64,000 nucleotides of DNA from positions 1,240,001-1,304,000 of the forward strand of contig PHDC01000001.1 in the NCBI GenBank assembly GCA_002842515.1, in the 5' to 3' direction. This DNA is from Bacteroidetes bacterium HGW-Bacteroidetes-5. Lineage in GTDB: Bacteria > Bacteroidota > Bacteroidia > Bacteroidales > UBA932. Shown here one piece after another: positions 24,744-33,308 of the stretch (within the stretch, counting starts at the first letter, position 1; each line of letters starts with the position of its first letter). The notes under the pieces were generated by a model that was not told the DNA's origin, made no database searches, and worked only from the letters and a program-made list of their open reading frames with translations. The translations under genes and the position numbers were made by a program.

Positions 24744-26174
24744 ATGGATCGTAAACCTGCTGTTGCCGGTAAATTCTATCCACAGAAGGCTGCCGAATTA
24801 CAAAATGAGATAGAGAGGTTATTCTCAACAGCTACACCGGGCAAGGGTAAAAAAGTGAGAGCTTTAATAGCTCCTCACGCCGGTTACATCTTCTCCGGAG
24901 AGGTAGCAGCATCTGCGTTTGCGCAGATAGATAGTGGAACAAAATACAAAAGAGTATTCGTTATAGGATCTTCACACACAGCCGGCTTTAAAGGGGCATC
25001 AATATATTGTGAGGGTGATTTTCTAATGCCATATGGGAAGGAGATTGTTGATACCAAATTGGGGAGAGAGCTTACAGAAGATTATCCCTCTCTCTTCACC
25101 TCAAATCCTTCACCTCACATTAATGAGCATAGCCTGGAGGTCCAGCTCCCATTTGTCAATTATCTCCTTAAAAGTGGCTATACGATAGTACCTATCATTA
25201 TCGGAACCGACGACCCGACTATCTGCAGAGAGATTGCAAAAGTACTTAAACCCTTTTTTATAGAGGAGAACCTTTTTGTGATAAGTACAGATTTTTCTCA
25301 CTACCCCGGCTACAAAGATGCCAATGAGACAGATAGTATCACAAAGAGTGCAATATTAACCAACAACCCCTCGATTCTGCTTAAAGCCCTTAAAGAGAAC
25401 TATCAAAAGAGGATCAAGGGGCTCTCAACATCCCTTTGCGGAGCGAGTGCCGTGCTAGTACTAATGAATATCACAGAGGGTAATCCTAAAATTAAATACG
25501 GTGCCATAGATTATAAAAACTCAGGCGATAACATCTACTACGGCGATAAAGAGAGAGTTGTCGGGTACTGGGCAATCACTGTTTGCAAAGAGCCTCTGCA
25601 GAGGTCCTCTCTTGAAGCGTCTGCAGCAGGATTTGAAATATCTGCAGATGAAAAAGAGAGCTTGCTCAGGATAGCAAAGGAGTCCATTGATGTAACTGTT
25701 TTAAAAAGAGGCAAAAACAGAATAAGAGTTAAAGATACCTCAGGAGTGCTATCGGCAACCTGCGGAGTTTTTGTAACACTGCACAAAAAAGGGCGATTAA
25801 GAGGGTGTATAGGTCGAATAGAGAGCAACATCCCCCTATATAAAGCTGTTGAGGAGGTTGCCGCACTAACTGCATATTACGACTCTCGCTTCCCTCCCGT
25901 TGGCCCGGATGAGCTCAAAGATCTCGAAATTGAGATTTCTGTACTCTCTCCCCCTGTAAAAATTAGAGATATCTCTCAAATAAAACCGGGAGTACACGGC
26001 ATTATCATAAGGCGAGATAACAGGTCGGGAGTATTTCTTCCGCAGGTTGCCTTAGAGACGGGATGGAGTCTCGAAGAGTACCTTGGACACTGCTCCAGGG
26101 ATAAGGCCGGAATTGGTTGGGATGGGTGGAAGAGTGCAGATATCTACATCTTTACCGCAACAGTTTTGCAGTAA
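24744..26174 (+). CDS. Memo-AMMECR1 fusion (AmmeMemoRadiSam proteins B and A)
   Basis: A 476-residue two-domain protein. Residues about 1-270 are a MEMO1-like domain (RKPAVAGKFYP, LIAPHAGYIFSGEVAA, GSSHTAGFKG, EHSLEVQLPF, STDFSHYPGY), whose histidines and acidic residues form a metal site related to extradiol dioxygenases. Residues about 290-476 are an AMMECR1 domain with the hallmark RLRGCIGR and AALTAYYDSRFPPV. In many bacteria and archaea these are separate genes near a radical-SAM gene; here they are fused and the radical-SAM gene is convergent, with one base between stop codons. The biochemical role of the trio is not established; it has been proposed to modify a small molecule or a nucleic acid. 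It shares a regulatory region with asnA. Confidence 0.93.
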   Translation: MDRKPAVAGKFYPQKAAELQNEIERLFSTATPGKGKKVRALIAPHAGYIFSGEVAASAFAQIDSGTKYKRVFVIGSSHTAGFKGASIYCEGDFLMPYGKEIVDTKLGRELTEDYPSLFTSNPSPHINEHSLEVQLPFVNYLLKSGYTIVPIIIGTDDPTICREIAKVLKPFFIEENLFVISTDFSHYPGYKDANETDSITKSAILTNNPSILLKALKENYQKRIKGLSTSLCGASAVLVLMNITEGNPKIKYGAIDYKNSGDNIYYGDKERVVGYWAITVCKEPLQRSSLEASAAGFEISADEKESLLRIAKESIDVTVLKRGKNRIRVKDTSGVLSATCGVFVTLHKKGRLRGCIGRIESNIPLYKAVEEVAALTAYYDSRFPPVGPDELKDLEIEISVLSPPVKIRDISQIKPGVHGIIIRRDNRSGVFLPQVALETGWSLEEYLGHCSRDKAGIGWDGWKSADIYIFTATVLQ

Positions 26175-26175
26175 A

Positions 26176-27234
26176 CTACTCCCAAACACCTGCAATCTTC
26201 TCTTTACAAGAGCTGCAGGAGCCATTCAAGATGTTGTTTTGGATTACTATATAGCCATTTCTCTCTATAACAACTCTACCGCAAGCAGGACATATTGTGC
26301 TCTCACCAGCAAGAGAGGGGGAGTTGCCAATATAGACAAATTTTACTCCTGCATTTTTCGCAATCTGTTGAGCCTCTTTTAAAGTTGATTCAGGCGTGGG
26401 AGGTAGATCTTTTAATATGAAGGTTGGGAAAAACCTGCTAAAATGGATAGGGTTATCACTGAATCCGTTATCAACCAGCCATCTGCACATCTTTTCTATC
26501 ATCTCAGGCGAATCTGTCATTCCCGGAATAAGTAGATTTGTAATCTCAAGCCAAACTCCACTCTCATGCAAAATCTTCAGCGAATTCAGAACAGGATCCA
26601 GAGATCCGCCGGTAAGAGTGCGGTAGATCTTATCATCAAAACATTTTAGGTCAATGTTTGCTGCATCAAGAGAGCGGGATAACTCCTTTAGAGGCTTCTC
26701 ATTGATATATCCGTTAGAGACCATTGCTGTTTTAACTCCTCTCTTTTTTGCAGATTGTGCTATCTGCAGCATATACTCATAAAAGACAGTAGGCTCTGTG
26801 TAGGTAAATGCTATTGCCGGCACACTCCTTTTCAAAGCCTCTTCAACTACTGCATCCGGCAGGAGAAAATAGTTATCTGTTTCCGATGGAGATATTTGAG
26901 AAATAGTCCAGTTCTGGCAATTGAGACATCTAAGATTGCACCCTGCAGTAGCCAGTGATAAAATTTCGGTGCCTGGAAAAAAATGAAACAACGGCTTCTT
27001 CTCTATTGGGTCTACCGATATGGAGCAAGGGTTTCCAAAGGCTGTTGTATAAAGCACTCCGTCAATATTTATCCTAGTCCTGCAGATTCCGCTCTTTCCA
27101 TCCCCTAAAATGCAATCGTGTGGGCATAGAGTGCAGCGAACAGATCTGATTTCAGACGAGTCTGAACTGCACCCGGTACTCTCTTGAAAAGCTGCCGGGT
27201 GAATATTAAATCCCTTATAATTAGAATTTTTCAC
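26176..27234 (-). CDS. AmmeMemoRadiSam system radical SAM enzyme
   Basis: A 352-residue radical-SAM protein with the PflA-like cluster motif CNLRCLNC (C-x3-C-x2-C) after FPGTEILSLATAG. An extra N-terminal cysteine set, CTLCPHDC...GICRTR, and a C-terminal set, CPACGRVV and CSSCKEK, mark this subfamily and probably bind further metal. The start is GTG at 27234; no internal Met precedes the conserved region. It converges on the Memo-AMMECR1 gene and is preceded 9 bases upstream by the PH-domain gene. Expected chemistry is 5'-deoxyadenosyl radical formation with S-adenosylmethionine; the substrate is unknown. Confidence 0.93.
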   Translation of the reverse strand: MKNSNYKGFNIHPAAFQESTGCSSDSSEIRSVRCTLCPHDCILGDGKSGICRTRINIDGVLYTTAFGNPCSISVDPIEKKPLFHFFPGTEILSLATAGCNLRCLNCQNWTISQISPSETDNYFLLPDAVVEEALKRSVPAIAFTYTEPTVFYEYMLQIAQSAKKRGVKTAMVSNGYINEKPLKELSRSLDAANIDLKCFDDKIYRTLTGGSLDPVLNSLKILHESGVWLEITNLLIPGMTDSPEMIEKMCRWLVDNGFSDNPIHFSRFFPTFILKDLPPTPESTLKEAQQIAKNAGVKFVYIGNSPSLAGESTICPACGRVVIERNGYIVIQNNILNGSCSSCKEKIAGVWE

Positions 27235-27243
27235 AAAATACTG

Positions 27244-27627
27244 TCAGCACTGCCTCAGCTCTTTCAAATCTTTAATAAATTGTTTACTCAGGCTTTTGTT
27301 AAGAAAAAATTTCAACGGAAGTCTATATGAGTCAAATCTGATTAGTCGATTGTTATAATCAATTTCAATTTCTTTTATATTGCTAATATCTAGTTTTTTA
27401 GCAGAGAAGGGGGCAAATCTAAGTTTAATTACACTATCACTTATTGTTACTGCAGGGGTGAGCAACATCCAAACAGCAGAGAAGAATAAATAAATTGCAA
27501 TCGGTAAAAAAATCCAGTCGAAAAAATTTTCGAAACTCTCTCCTCTCAAAATATTTAGTACATTAATGGCTGCCATAAAGAACCACATTAAAGGGAAAAA
27601 TAAATCTCTTGAGTAAGTTCTATACAT
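27244..27627 (-). CDS. Membrane protein with bacterial PH-like domain
   Basis: A 127-residue protein with two N-terminal transmembrane helices (about 10-28 and 36-58) followed by a small beta-rich domain (VTISDSVIKLRFAPF, IEIDYNNRLIRFDSYRLPL) and a final helix, the plan of bacterial PH-domain membrane proteins. No enzyme site is seen. It lies 9 bases upstream of the radical-SAM gene on the same strand, so the two are likely co-transcribed, although no functional link is known. Confidence 0.65.
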   Translation of the reverse strand: MYRTYSRDLFFPLMWFFMAAINVLNILRGESFENFFDWIFLPIAIYLFFSAVWMLLTPAVTISDSVIKLRFAPFSAKKLDISNIKEIEIDYNNRLIRFDSYRLPLKFFLNKSLSKQFIKDLKELRQC

Positions 27628-27680
27628 CTTGATAGTTGCTATGTGATTATTTTATGCTCAAAATTAGCTTATTACAAATA

Positions 27681-27712
27681 AATCTCCAAATTTTTGTTAA
27701 AATTTGGAGATT
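27681..27712 (-). terminator. Intrinsic terminator after the AraC-GyrI gene
   Basis: A perfect 14-bp stem (AATCTCCAAATTTT and its complement) around a four-base loop, followed on the minus strand by a T-rich run (TTTATTTG). It lies 36 bases beyond the stop of the AraC-family gene and before the PH-domain gene. Confidence 0.75.
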
Positions 27713-27747
27713 AAAGCACATTCATCACATCAGTTTTTCAACTGGTT

Positions 27748-28689
27748 TTATAACGGTTTTACCGGGACGCAGATGTCAACAACAAATTTTCCGTCTTTTG
27801 GCTCTTCGGGATACATTTCAAAGCAAGGTTTGTCGTCGGGTTGGTATCCGCTTGCAGGGAGCCACTCTCCATAAACCCAGTCCCAGGCCTGCTGAAAATC
27901 TTGTGCAGTAAGCTCAAATCGGGCAATCACATACTTTGCGGCTTCAATCTCCATTTTCCCAACCTCACCATCGACCCTGGTTCCGGGAGGGACGGTGATG
28001 CAGACGCTCATTCTAAGTTTGTCCTCAATGGTTACATTGGGGTCGTCGTGGTAAATAACCAGCGACATAAAATCTTTACCTCCTATGAGACCTCTCGGTC
28101 CTGCCCAGGAGAATAGTTTGTTCCAGATCCTTTCAAAAAGTTTATCATCCCCTTTATAAGGGCCAATATGCCTTATATAGGCAACCGTCATTTTTGGAAG
28201 CTCTTTAACTTCCACACTTTTGTTTAATTCCATATTTGTCCTCAATTTAAATGTTTTTAGTTCGGGACAAAAATAGTGCAAAGGCCTCCCGTCGACTTGA
28301 CTCCTGTTGCTATGCTGTTGACTTAAATTGCTATTGTCATTTTTTTTTGCTCTGTAAGCGGATGCCGAGATTTTAAAATAGTGTTTAAAGCTTCTTGAGA
28401 ATACAGAGATATCTGAGAAGCCGCACCTGTATGCTATTTCCGAAATGGTTGACTTATTGTCTGTCAAAACGAGTGTTGCGGCCTTTTCTATTCTTACTCT
28501 CTGTATAAACTGAAACGGGGTCTCTCCAACAATTGAGAGAAATATTCTGTTAAAATGAAATTTGGAAAAGTTGGCAACTTGTGCCAACTCTTCCAGTGTC
28601 ATTGGTTTTTCAAGGTTTGACTCTATATAATCGAATGTTTTATTGATTCGGGAGATATACTCCGTATTTATTGATTTAAAATCTGACAT
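27748..28689 (-). CDS. AraC-family regulator with GyrI-like effector domain
   Basis: A 313-residue regulator. Residues about 10-110 hold the two AraC helix-turn-helix motifs (TLEELAQVANFSKFHFNRIF and ISEIAYRCGFSDISVFSRSFKHYF, shown here as parts), and about 155-313 form a GyrI/SbmC effector-binding domain (VEVKELPKMTVAYIRHIGPY, DWVYGEWLPASGYQP, FVVDICVPV). This is the Rob-like plan, usually sensing small hydrophobic or cationic compounds. The gene is preceded by the YiiX-like hydrolase gene (29-base gap) and followed by an intrinsic terminator. Its targets are unknown. Confidence 0.92.
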   Translation of the reverse strand: MSDFKSINTEYISRINKTFDYIESNLEKPMTLEELAQVANFSKFHFNRIFLSIVGETPFQFIQRVRIEKAATLVLTDNKSTISEIAYRCGFSDISVFSRSFKHYFKISASAYRAKKNDNSNLSQQHSNRSQVDGRPLHYFCPELKTFKLRTNMELNKSVEVKELPKMTVAYIRHIGPYKGDDKLFERIWNKLFSWAGPRGLIGGKDFMSLVIYHDDPNVTIEDKLRMSVCITVPPGTRVDGEVGKMEIEAAKYVIARFELTAQDFQQAWDWVYGEWLPASGYQPDDKPCFEMYPEEPKDGKFVVDICVPVKPL

Positions 28690-28718
28690 CCCTGTTTTTA
28701 TTATTTAATGCAACATTT

Positions 28719-29546
28719 TTATTTCTGGCACTCTTTAAGCCTCCCATTCTCTTTGCAGATGTTTATCCGGAATACAAAATTCTCTCTTTTCCCGCTATTC
28801 TTAACCATATAATTGTACAAATCGTCGGGAGTAATTACCTCTCTGCTCAAAGTAGTAGTCCTCTTTTTAATCTCAATCCCCAATTTTTTAAGAGAGTGAT
28901 AGATGAGCTCAGAACAGTAAATTGCAGATTCATCTTCTGTAAGCCAGTCATAGTCATACTCTCTGCTCAGAAATTTCAAACTCTCCTCAATAAAAACTCT
29001 CTTCTGTTCAATAGTGCCAGTAAGGGTAAAAGCAGTAAAGTTTGTCAGATAAGAATCTTCCCTCAAATTGGACATATCCCTAAAAGGGTGAACGTGAACA
29101 CCGGCGGCTTCGCTGTCAAGAATATAAATCTCTGAATCACTCATTAAAGTATCCAGCATTTTAAAGAGATTACTCTGTGCGCCAAACTTCTCGGCCAGCC
29201 GGCTCTTGGTCCCTAGGAAAATTCCGGCGTGTTTCCACATTCCGGGAATAAACTCAGTAATTGCATAGCTTCTGGTCCTTGTGAGGAAAATAGAGCCGGG
29301 AGGAATAGACTCCAGATACTGTCTCAACTCTTCAAAATCAATATCTACACGAGCAATTGCCCTGGTACTATCCACTACCGGAAGATTATCCAGCCTTATG
29401 TTTCCAATCCATTGTATAACAGGTTTTTGAGCAAATAGTCTAACCTTATCTACGATTTTCACTCTCCCGGGGAATATAGATGAGAAAATAATGCTTAAAA
29501 AAAAAGCAATTATTATCCCAAATACTATTCTCTTGACTATTTTCAT
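28719..29546 (-). CDS. YiiX/YebB-like papain-fold (NlpC/P60-type) cysteine hydrolase
   Basis: A 275-residue protein with an N-terminal membrane anchor or signal (about 5-22). The permuted papain-like site is visible as His in WKHAGIFLG and Cys in AIYCSELIYHSL, preceded by GSIFLTRTRS, as in the YiiX family of permuted NlpC/P60 proteins. The likely substrates are amide bonds in lipids or peptides in the periplasm. The start is placed at ATG 29546 (MKIVKRIVFG); the open frame extends to a TTG at 29561, which is less likely. It lies 29 bases upstream of the AraC gene on the same strand. Confidence 0.8.
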   Translation of the reverse strand: MKIVKRIVFGIIIAFFLSIIFSSIFPGRVKIVDKVRLFAQKPVIQWIGNIRLDNLPVVDSTRAIARVDIDFEELRQYLESIPPGSIFLTRTRSYAITEFIPGMWKHAGIFLGTKSRLAEKFGAQSNLFKMLDTLMSDSEIYILDSEAAGVHVHPFRDMSNLREDSYLTNFTAFTLTGTIEQKRVFIEESLKFLSREYDYDWLTEDESAIYCSELIYHSLKKLGIEIKKRTTTLSREVITPDDLYNYMVKNSGKRENFVFRINICKENGRLKECQK

Positions 29547-29626
29547 ACACTGCAATCGCAATTATTAAACCCAGTAAAATTGTCGTTAAGATATATCATA
29601 CAGATTGCAAATTCACCCAGATCTTT

Positions 29627-31138
29627 TTATGTAGTCTTGATCACTTTATAAATATCGTGCCTCCTGTCCTTGAGGTTTCTTACACTACCAAAGTTATGAA
29701 GTTCTGTAAGCAGATCCAGATCTACGTCACAAATAAGAATCATCTCTGTGTTTGGTGTGGCTTCAGATTTTATGCCGTTTACCGGAAAAGGGAAGTCGCA
29801 AGGTGTAAATACCATAGATTGTGAATATTGTATGTCCATATTCTGAACCTTTGGAAGATTACCCACACTGCCCGTTATGGCAACATAACACTCATTCTCA
29901 ATAGCCCTTGATTGAGCACAATAGCGTACTCTGGCATAGGCGTTTTGAGTATCGGTGAGGAATGGTACAAATAAGATGTCAATATCTTCATCTGCTAAAA
30001 GCCTGCCCAATTCCGGGAACTCTACATCATAACAGATCAAAATACCAATTTTACCGCAATCTGTATCGAATGCCTTCACCTGGTCACCTCCCTTTAGCCC
30101 CCATACTCTGTCTTCGTCCGGAGTAACGTGTATCTTTTCGTAACGCTCAACCGAACCATCTCTCCGGCATAGATAACCGGTATTATGAAGGCTCCCGTTG
30201 ATAATCTCCGGCATACTCCCGGTGATTATGTTAATATTATATGATACAGAAAGTTTTAGAAACTCCTTTACTATTGTTTCGGTATATTTTGCCAGCTCTC
30301 GTATTGCATCAGGTTCGCTCAGATCATTATACTTTGCCATAAGAGGGGCATTAAAGAATTCAGGGAAAAGAGCAAAATCACTTTTGTAACCACTTAGCGC
30401 ATCTACAAAAAACTCAACCTGCTCCATCAAATCTTCAATGCTTTTGTATGGCCTCATCTGCCACTGCACAAGCCCAAGACGCACAACAGTCTTATTGACT
30501 TGCGTCTTCTTGGATTTCATCTCAAAATAGATATTCTCCCACTTTAGTAAAACAGCAAACTCTTTTGATAATTCATCACCCTCCAGATAATTTTTAAGAA
30601 TTCGAACAGGATAAAAATCGTTTGAAAGCTGAAAGTTCAATACAGGGTCATCTATCTCCTTTGCTCTTATCTTCTCTATGTACTTCTTTGGGGTTAATGT
30701 ATCTGCGTGTTTATGATAGTTTGGTATTCTTCCCCCAAAAACAATCCCTTTAAGGTTTAGTTTTTCGCAAAGCTCCTTTCTAAAATCGTACATCCTTCTT
30801 CCAAGACGCATTCCCCGGAACTCCGGTTTTATAAAGATATCAACTCCATAAAGTATATCTCCTTTTGGAGTGTGAGTATCAAAGGTGTAATTTCCGGTTA
30901 TCTCCCTGTAAGTGTGGGGATAATCTACTTTACGCTGCTCTGTGATTATAGACAAAGCACATCCTGCTATCTGCCCGTCGACCTTAACAACTATTTGTCC
31001 TTCCGGAAAAATACTGAGTAATTTACTAATATGATGCTCTTTCCAGTAAGAGGCAGGCATATGCTGATATGACAATATCATTGCCTCCTTTAGCTCCTGG
31101 TAGTCGTCAATTGTGAGGTATAAAATTTCTATGTTCAT
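29627..31138 (-). CDS. GNAT acetyltransferase fused to a nitrilase-family amidohydrolase
   Basis: A 503-residue fusion. Residues about 1-180 form a GNAT N-acetyltransferase domain (acetyl-CoA loop in RGMRLGRRMYD). Residues about 220-500 form a carbon-nitrogen hydrolase with the Glu-Lys-Cys triad: Glu in FALFPEFF, Lys in YEKIHVTPDE and Cys in ILICYDVEFPE. This fusion is seen in many bacteria; its substrate is not known, and the two domains may act on the same amine/amide pair. It is monocistronic, with a TATCTTTG box (31154-31161) 16 bases upstream of the ATG but no clear -33 partner. Confidence 0.92.
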   Translation of the reverse strand: MNIEILYLTIDDYQELKEAMILSYQHMPASYWKEHHISKLLSIFPEGQIVVKVDGQIAGCALSIITEQRKVDYPHTYREITGNYTFDTHTPKGDILYGVDIFIKPEFRGMRLGRRMYDFRKELCEKLNLKGIVFGGRIPNYHKHADTLTPKKYIEKIRAKEIDDPVLNFQLSNDFYPVRILKNYLEGDELSKEFAVLLKWENIYFEMKSKKTQVNKTVVRLGLVQWQMRPYKSIEDLMEQVEFFVDALSGYKSDFALFPEFFNAPLMAKYNDLSEPDAIRELAKYTETIVKEFLKLSVSYNINIITGSMPEIINGSLHNTGYLCRRDGSVERYEKIHVTPDEDRVWGLKGGDQVKAFDTDCGKIGILICYDVEFPELGRLLADEDIDILFVPFLTDTQNAYARVRYCAQSRAIENECYVAITGSVGNLPKVQNMDIQYSQSMVFTPCDFPFPVNGIKSEATPNTEMILICDVDLDLLTELHNFGSVRNLKDRRHDIYKVIKTT

Positions 31139-31234
31139 CCAATCTCATTTATTCAAAGATAGCTTATTGTTTTAACAGGTCGTTTTCGATAAACAGTTTT
31201 TTTGAAATTTTCCCCGTCAATTTTCTTTGGAGAG

Positions 31235-33115
31235 TCACTTAATAGAGTTTATATCTGGAATTATAATAATTTGTGAACTCTTTGTCGGAAGATCTGCTGT
31301 AGTCAATGAGATTATCTTTTCTGATAAACCGTCAAGGTCGTAGAAGACTCTTCCACTTCCATTTGCCATATATAATGTGGTATAACCGTTATTGTTTAGC
31401 ATAAAGTTCGCCCAGTGCAAAGCGCTAATATTAACACCGGCCATTGAACCGGAAACTATATAGACCAGCTCTGCTGACTCTCCTGTTGGTCTTGTGCTAA
31501 TAACTCTTACAAAAACAGTAAACAGGTTTCCGTTTCCCACAATAAAGGCAGAAGTCCCGCTGCTGGTTCCAGTTTGTGCACCAGTTGTATAGTTTATTGA
31601 GACATCTTCATATTTAATTGTAAGATTTGTGTTATTTTGATCATATAGCCTTATCCTCAAATCGCTAAATCTAGTTCCATTTGCCCAGTCGTTAGCAATA
31701 TTACTGTTTTTCAGAACAAATTGTGTAAGGCTATAAATTCCATTTACAACCGGAGGGGTAATTCCGGTGTTCACGGGCATACCTAATCTCTTCAGTTCAT
31801 CTATTATTGATTCAGGAACAAGATTGTTTATATCCTCGGTAAGACCGTTTGCCCTGAGTTCGTTTCCATATGCAGTCCCCGCACTGTTTGTTGCATAAGC
31901 ACGTACATAATATGTTACACCTGCTGTAAGGCCTGTTAATGAGCTGGTAAAGATACCTGAACCGGTACCGTTTGTAGTTTTACTCCCGGATACTGAAGGA
32001 TTTGGATTCGTTCCGTAGCAAACACCCCTGGCTGTAATTGCACCACCACCATCATTAGTAATGTTGCCTCCTGTACTGAAAGATGTTGCTGTTACATTCG
32101 TAAGTGTGGTTGTTGTTAACGTAGGCAAGACTGCCGGAGTCGTAAATGAGATCTGATCACCATATCCCGTGCCTGCACTATTAGTTGCGTATGCTCTTAC
32201 ATAGTAAGTTGTTCCCGGAGACAACCCGGTTAAAGAGCTGGAAAAACTTCCGGTTCCTGTACCATTTGTGGTTTTTGTATTGGTTATAGTAGGATTTTGA
32301 GCGGTGCTCCAGCACACACCCCTTGCTGTTACAGTTGCACCTCCATCTGCTGTAACATTCCCTCCACTTGAGGCAGAAGAAGAGGTAACAGATGTAGCAG
32401 TTGTAGTAGTTAATACCGGCACAACTACAATAGTGGTAAAGTTAATTTGATTACCGTAAGCTGTTCCTATACTGTTTGTTGCATATGCTCTTGCATAGTA
32501 GGTGGTTCCCGGCAAAAGGCCTGTAATTGAACTGGTAAAACTACCAGTACCCGGTCCATCAATACTTTTTGAATTTGCTATTGTAGGACTCTGTGAAGTA
32601 CTCCAACATACCCCCCTTGCTGTTACAGATGCTCCTCCGTCGGCAGAGATGTTACCTCCGCTCAATGCCGTAGTAGAGGTAATTGATGATGCGGCAGTTG
32701 TTGAAACTGTAGATAAAATCGCAGTCGTTGTAAATGTCTGTTGCACTCCATAGGCTGTTCCCTTGCTGTTTATAGCGTATGCTCGCACATAATAGGTAGT
32801 ACCAGGGCTTAAATCGCTTATAGAACTCGTAAATGTGCCAATACCATTGCCGTCATTGGTTGTTCCTGTGTTCGCTTTTGTTAATGAAACCGTTGGATTT
32901 TGAGTCGTGTTCCAGCAAATACCCTTTGCTGTGACAGCTGCACCTCCATCAGTTGTCACATTACCGCCACTTGATGCCGAAGAGGTTGTTATATTACTCA
33001 CAGAAGAGGTTGTAACTGAAGGAAGTTCAATAATTTTCTCTTTTTTACAGAAGGTAAGTAATAGCAATAGTAAGATTATCAGCAGATAACCTACTTTTTC
33101 AAAGTTTGTTTTCAT
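31235..33115 (-). CDS. Repeat-rich surface lipoprotein with four Ig/FN3-like modules
   Basis: A 626-residue lipoprotein. The signal peptide begins MKTNFEKVGY and its lipobox is LTFC. After it come four tandem modules of 93-102 residues (about residues 31-422), each with SGGN(V/I), DGGA, a conserved CW or CY pair in ARGVCWST, PGTTYY(V/A)RAYATNS and a closing TAYG. These are FN3/Ig-like beta sandwiches common in Bacteroidota surface proteins. The last 200 residues form a different, unrecognised domain. The start is set at 33115; a longer frame to 33184 lacks a signal at its N-terminus. A role in surface display or adhesion is likely; nothing more specific can be read. Confidence 0.82.
   Translation of the reverse strand: MKTNFEKVGYLLIILLLLLLTFCKKEKIIELPSVTTSSVSNITTSSASSGGNVTTDGGAAVTAKGICWNTTQNPTVSLTKANTGTTNDGNGIGTFTSSISDLSPGTTYYVRAYAINSKGTAYGVQQTFTTTAILSTVSTTAASSITSTTALSGGNISADGGASVTARGVCWSTSQSPTIANSKSIDGPGTGSFTSSITGLLPGTTYYARAYATNSIGTAYGNQINFTTIVVVPVLTTTTATSVTSSSASSGGNVTADGGATVTARGVCWSTAQNPTITNTKTTNGTGTGSFSSSLTGLSPGTTYYVRAYATNSAGTGYGDQISFTTPAVLPTLTTTTLTNVTATSFSTGGNITNDGGGAITARGVCYGTNPNPSVSGSKTTNGTGSGIFTSSLTGLTAGVTYYVRAYATNSAGTAYGNELRANGLTEDINNLVPESIIDELKRLGMPVNTGITPPVVNGIYSLTQFVLKNSNIANDWANGTRFSDLRIRLYDQNNTNLTIKYEDVSINYTTGAQTGTSSGTSAFIVGNGNLFTVFVRVISTRPTGESAELVYIVSGSMAGVNISALHWANFMLNNNGYTTLYMANGSGRVFYDLDGLSEKIISLTTADLPTKSSQIIIIPDINSIK
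31850..33025 (-). repeat. Four tandem about 290-bp coding repeats
   Basis: In-frame direct repeats inside the lipoprotein gene, approximate boundaries at 33025-32720, 32719-32423, 32422-32129 and 32128-31850. The second and third copies are most alike; the first and last have diverged. They encode the FN3-like modules and are a likely site for copy-number change by recombination. Confidence 0.75.
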
Positions 33116-33174
33116 AATTGAGAAGTTTTTCCGGAAGATTTTCTTAAGCAGAATTTGTTGCGAATAATAAAAAG

Positions 33175-33195
33175 CTACCGGCATATTCGCCGTAG
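33175..33195 (-). terminator. Intrinsic terminator upstream of the repeat lipoprotein
   Basis: On the minus strand CTACGGC and GCCGGTAG pair (7 bp with one bulged base) around a six-base loop, followed by C and TTTTT. It lies 114 bases after the stop of the alpha/beta hydrolase gene and probably ends the transcript of the seven-gene run above it. Confidence 0.55.
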
Positions 33196-33308
33196 AAAAA
33201 AGACTTTAAATGAATATTTGAGAATTCCCTATATAAAATTAACTCTTTTTTTTTATAGTAGAGCATTTATGCTATAATACTTCCGTTAATTTAAGCTATT
33301 GGGTGTAC

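Noticed and set aside
31850-33025. Regular repeats suggesting a CRISPR array
   Set aside because: The units are about 290 bp, contiguous and in frame within a lipoprotein gene, without short repeats and spacers.
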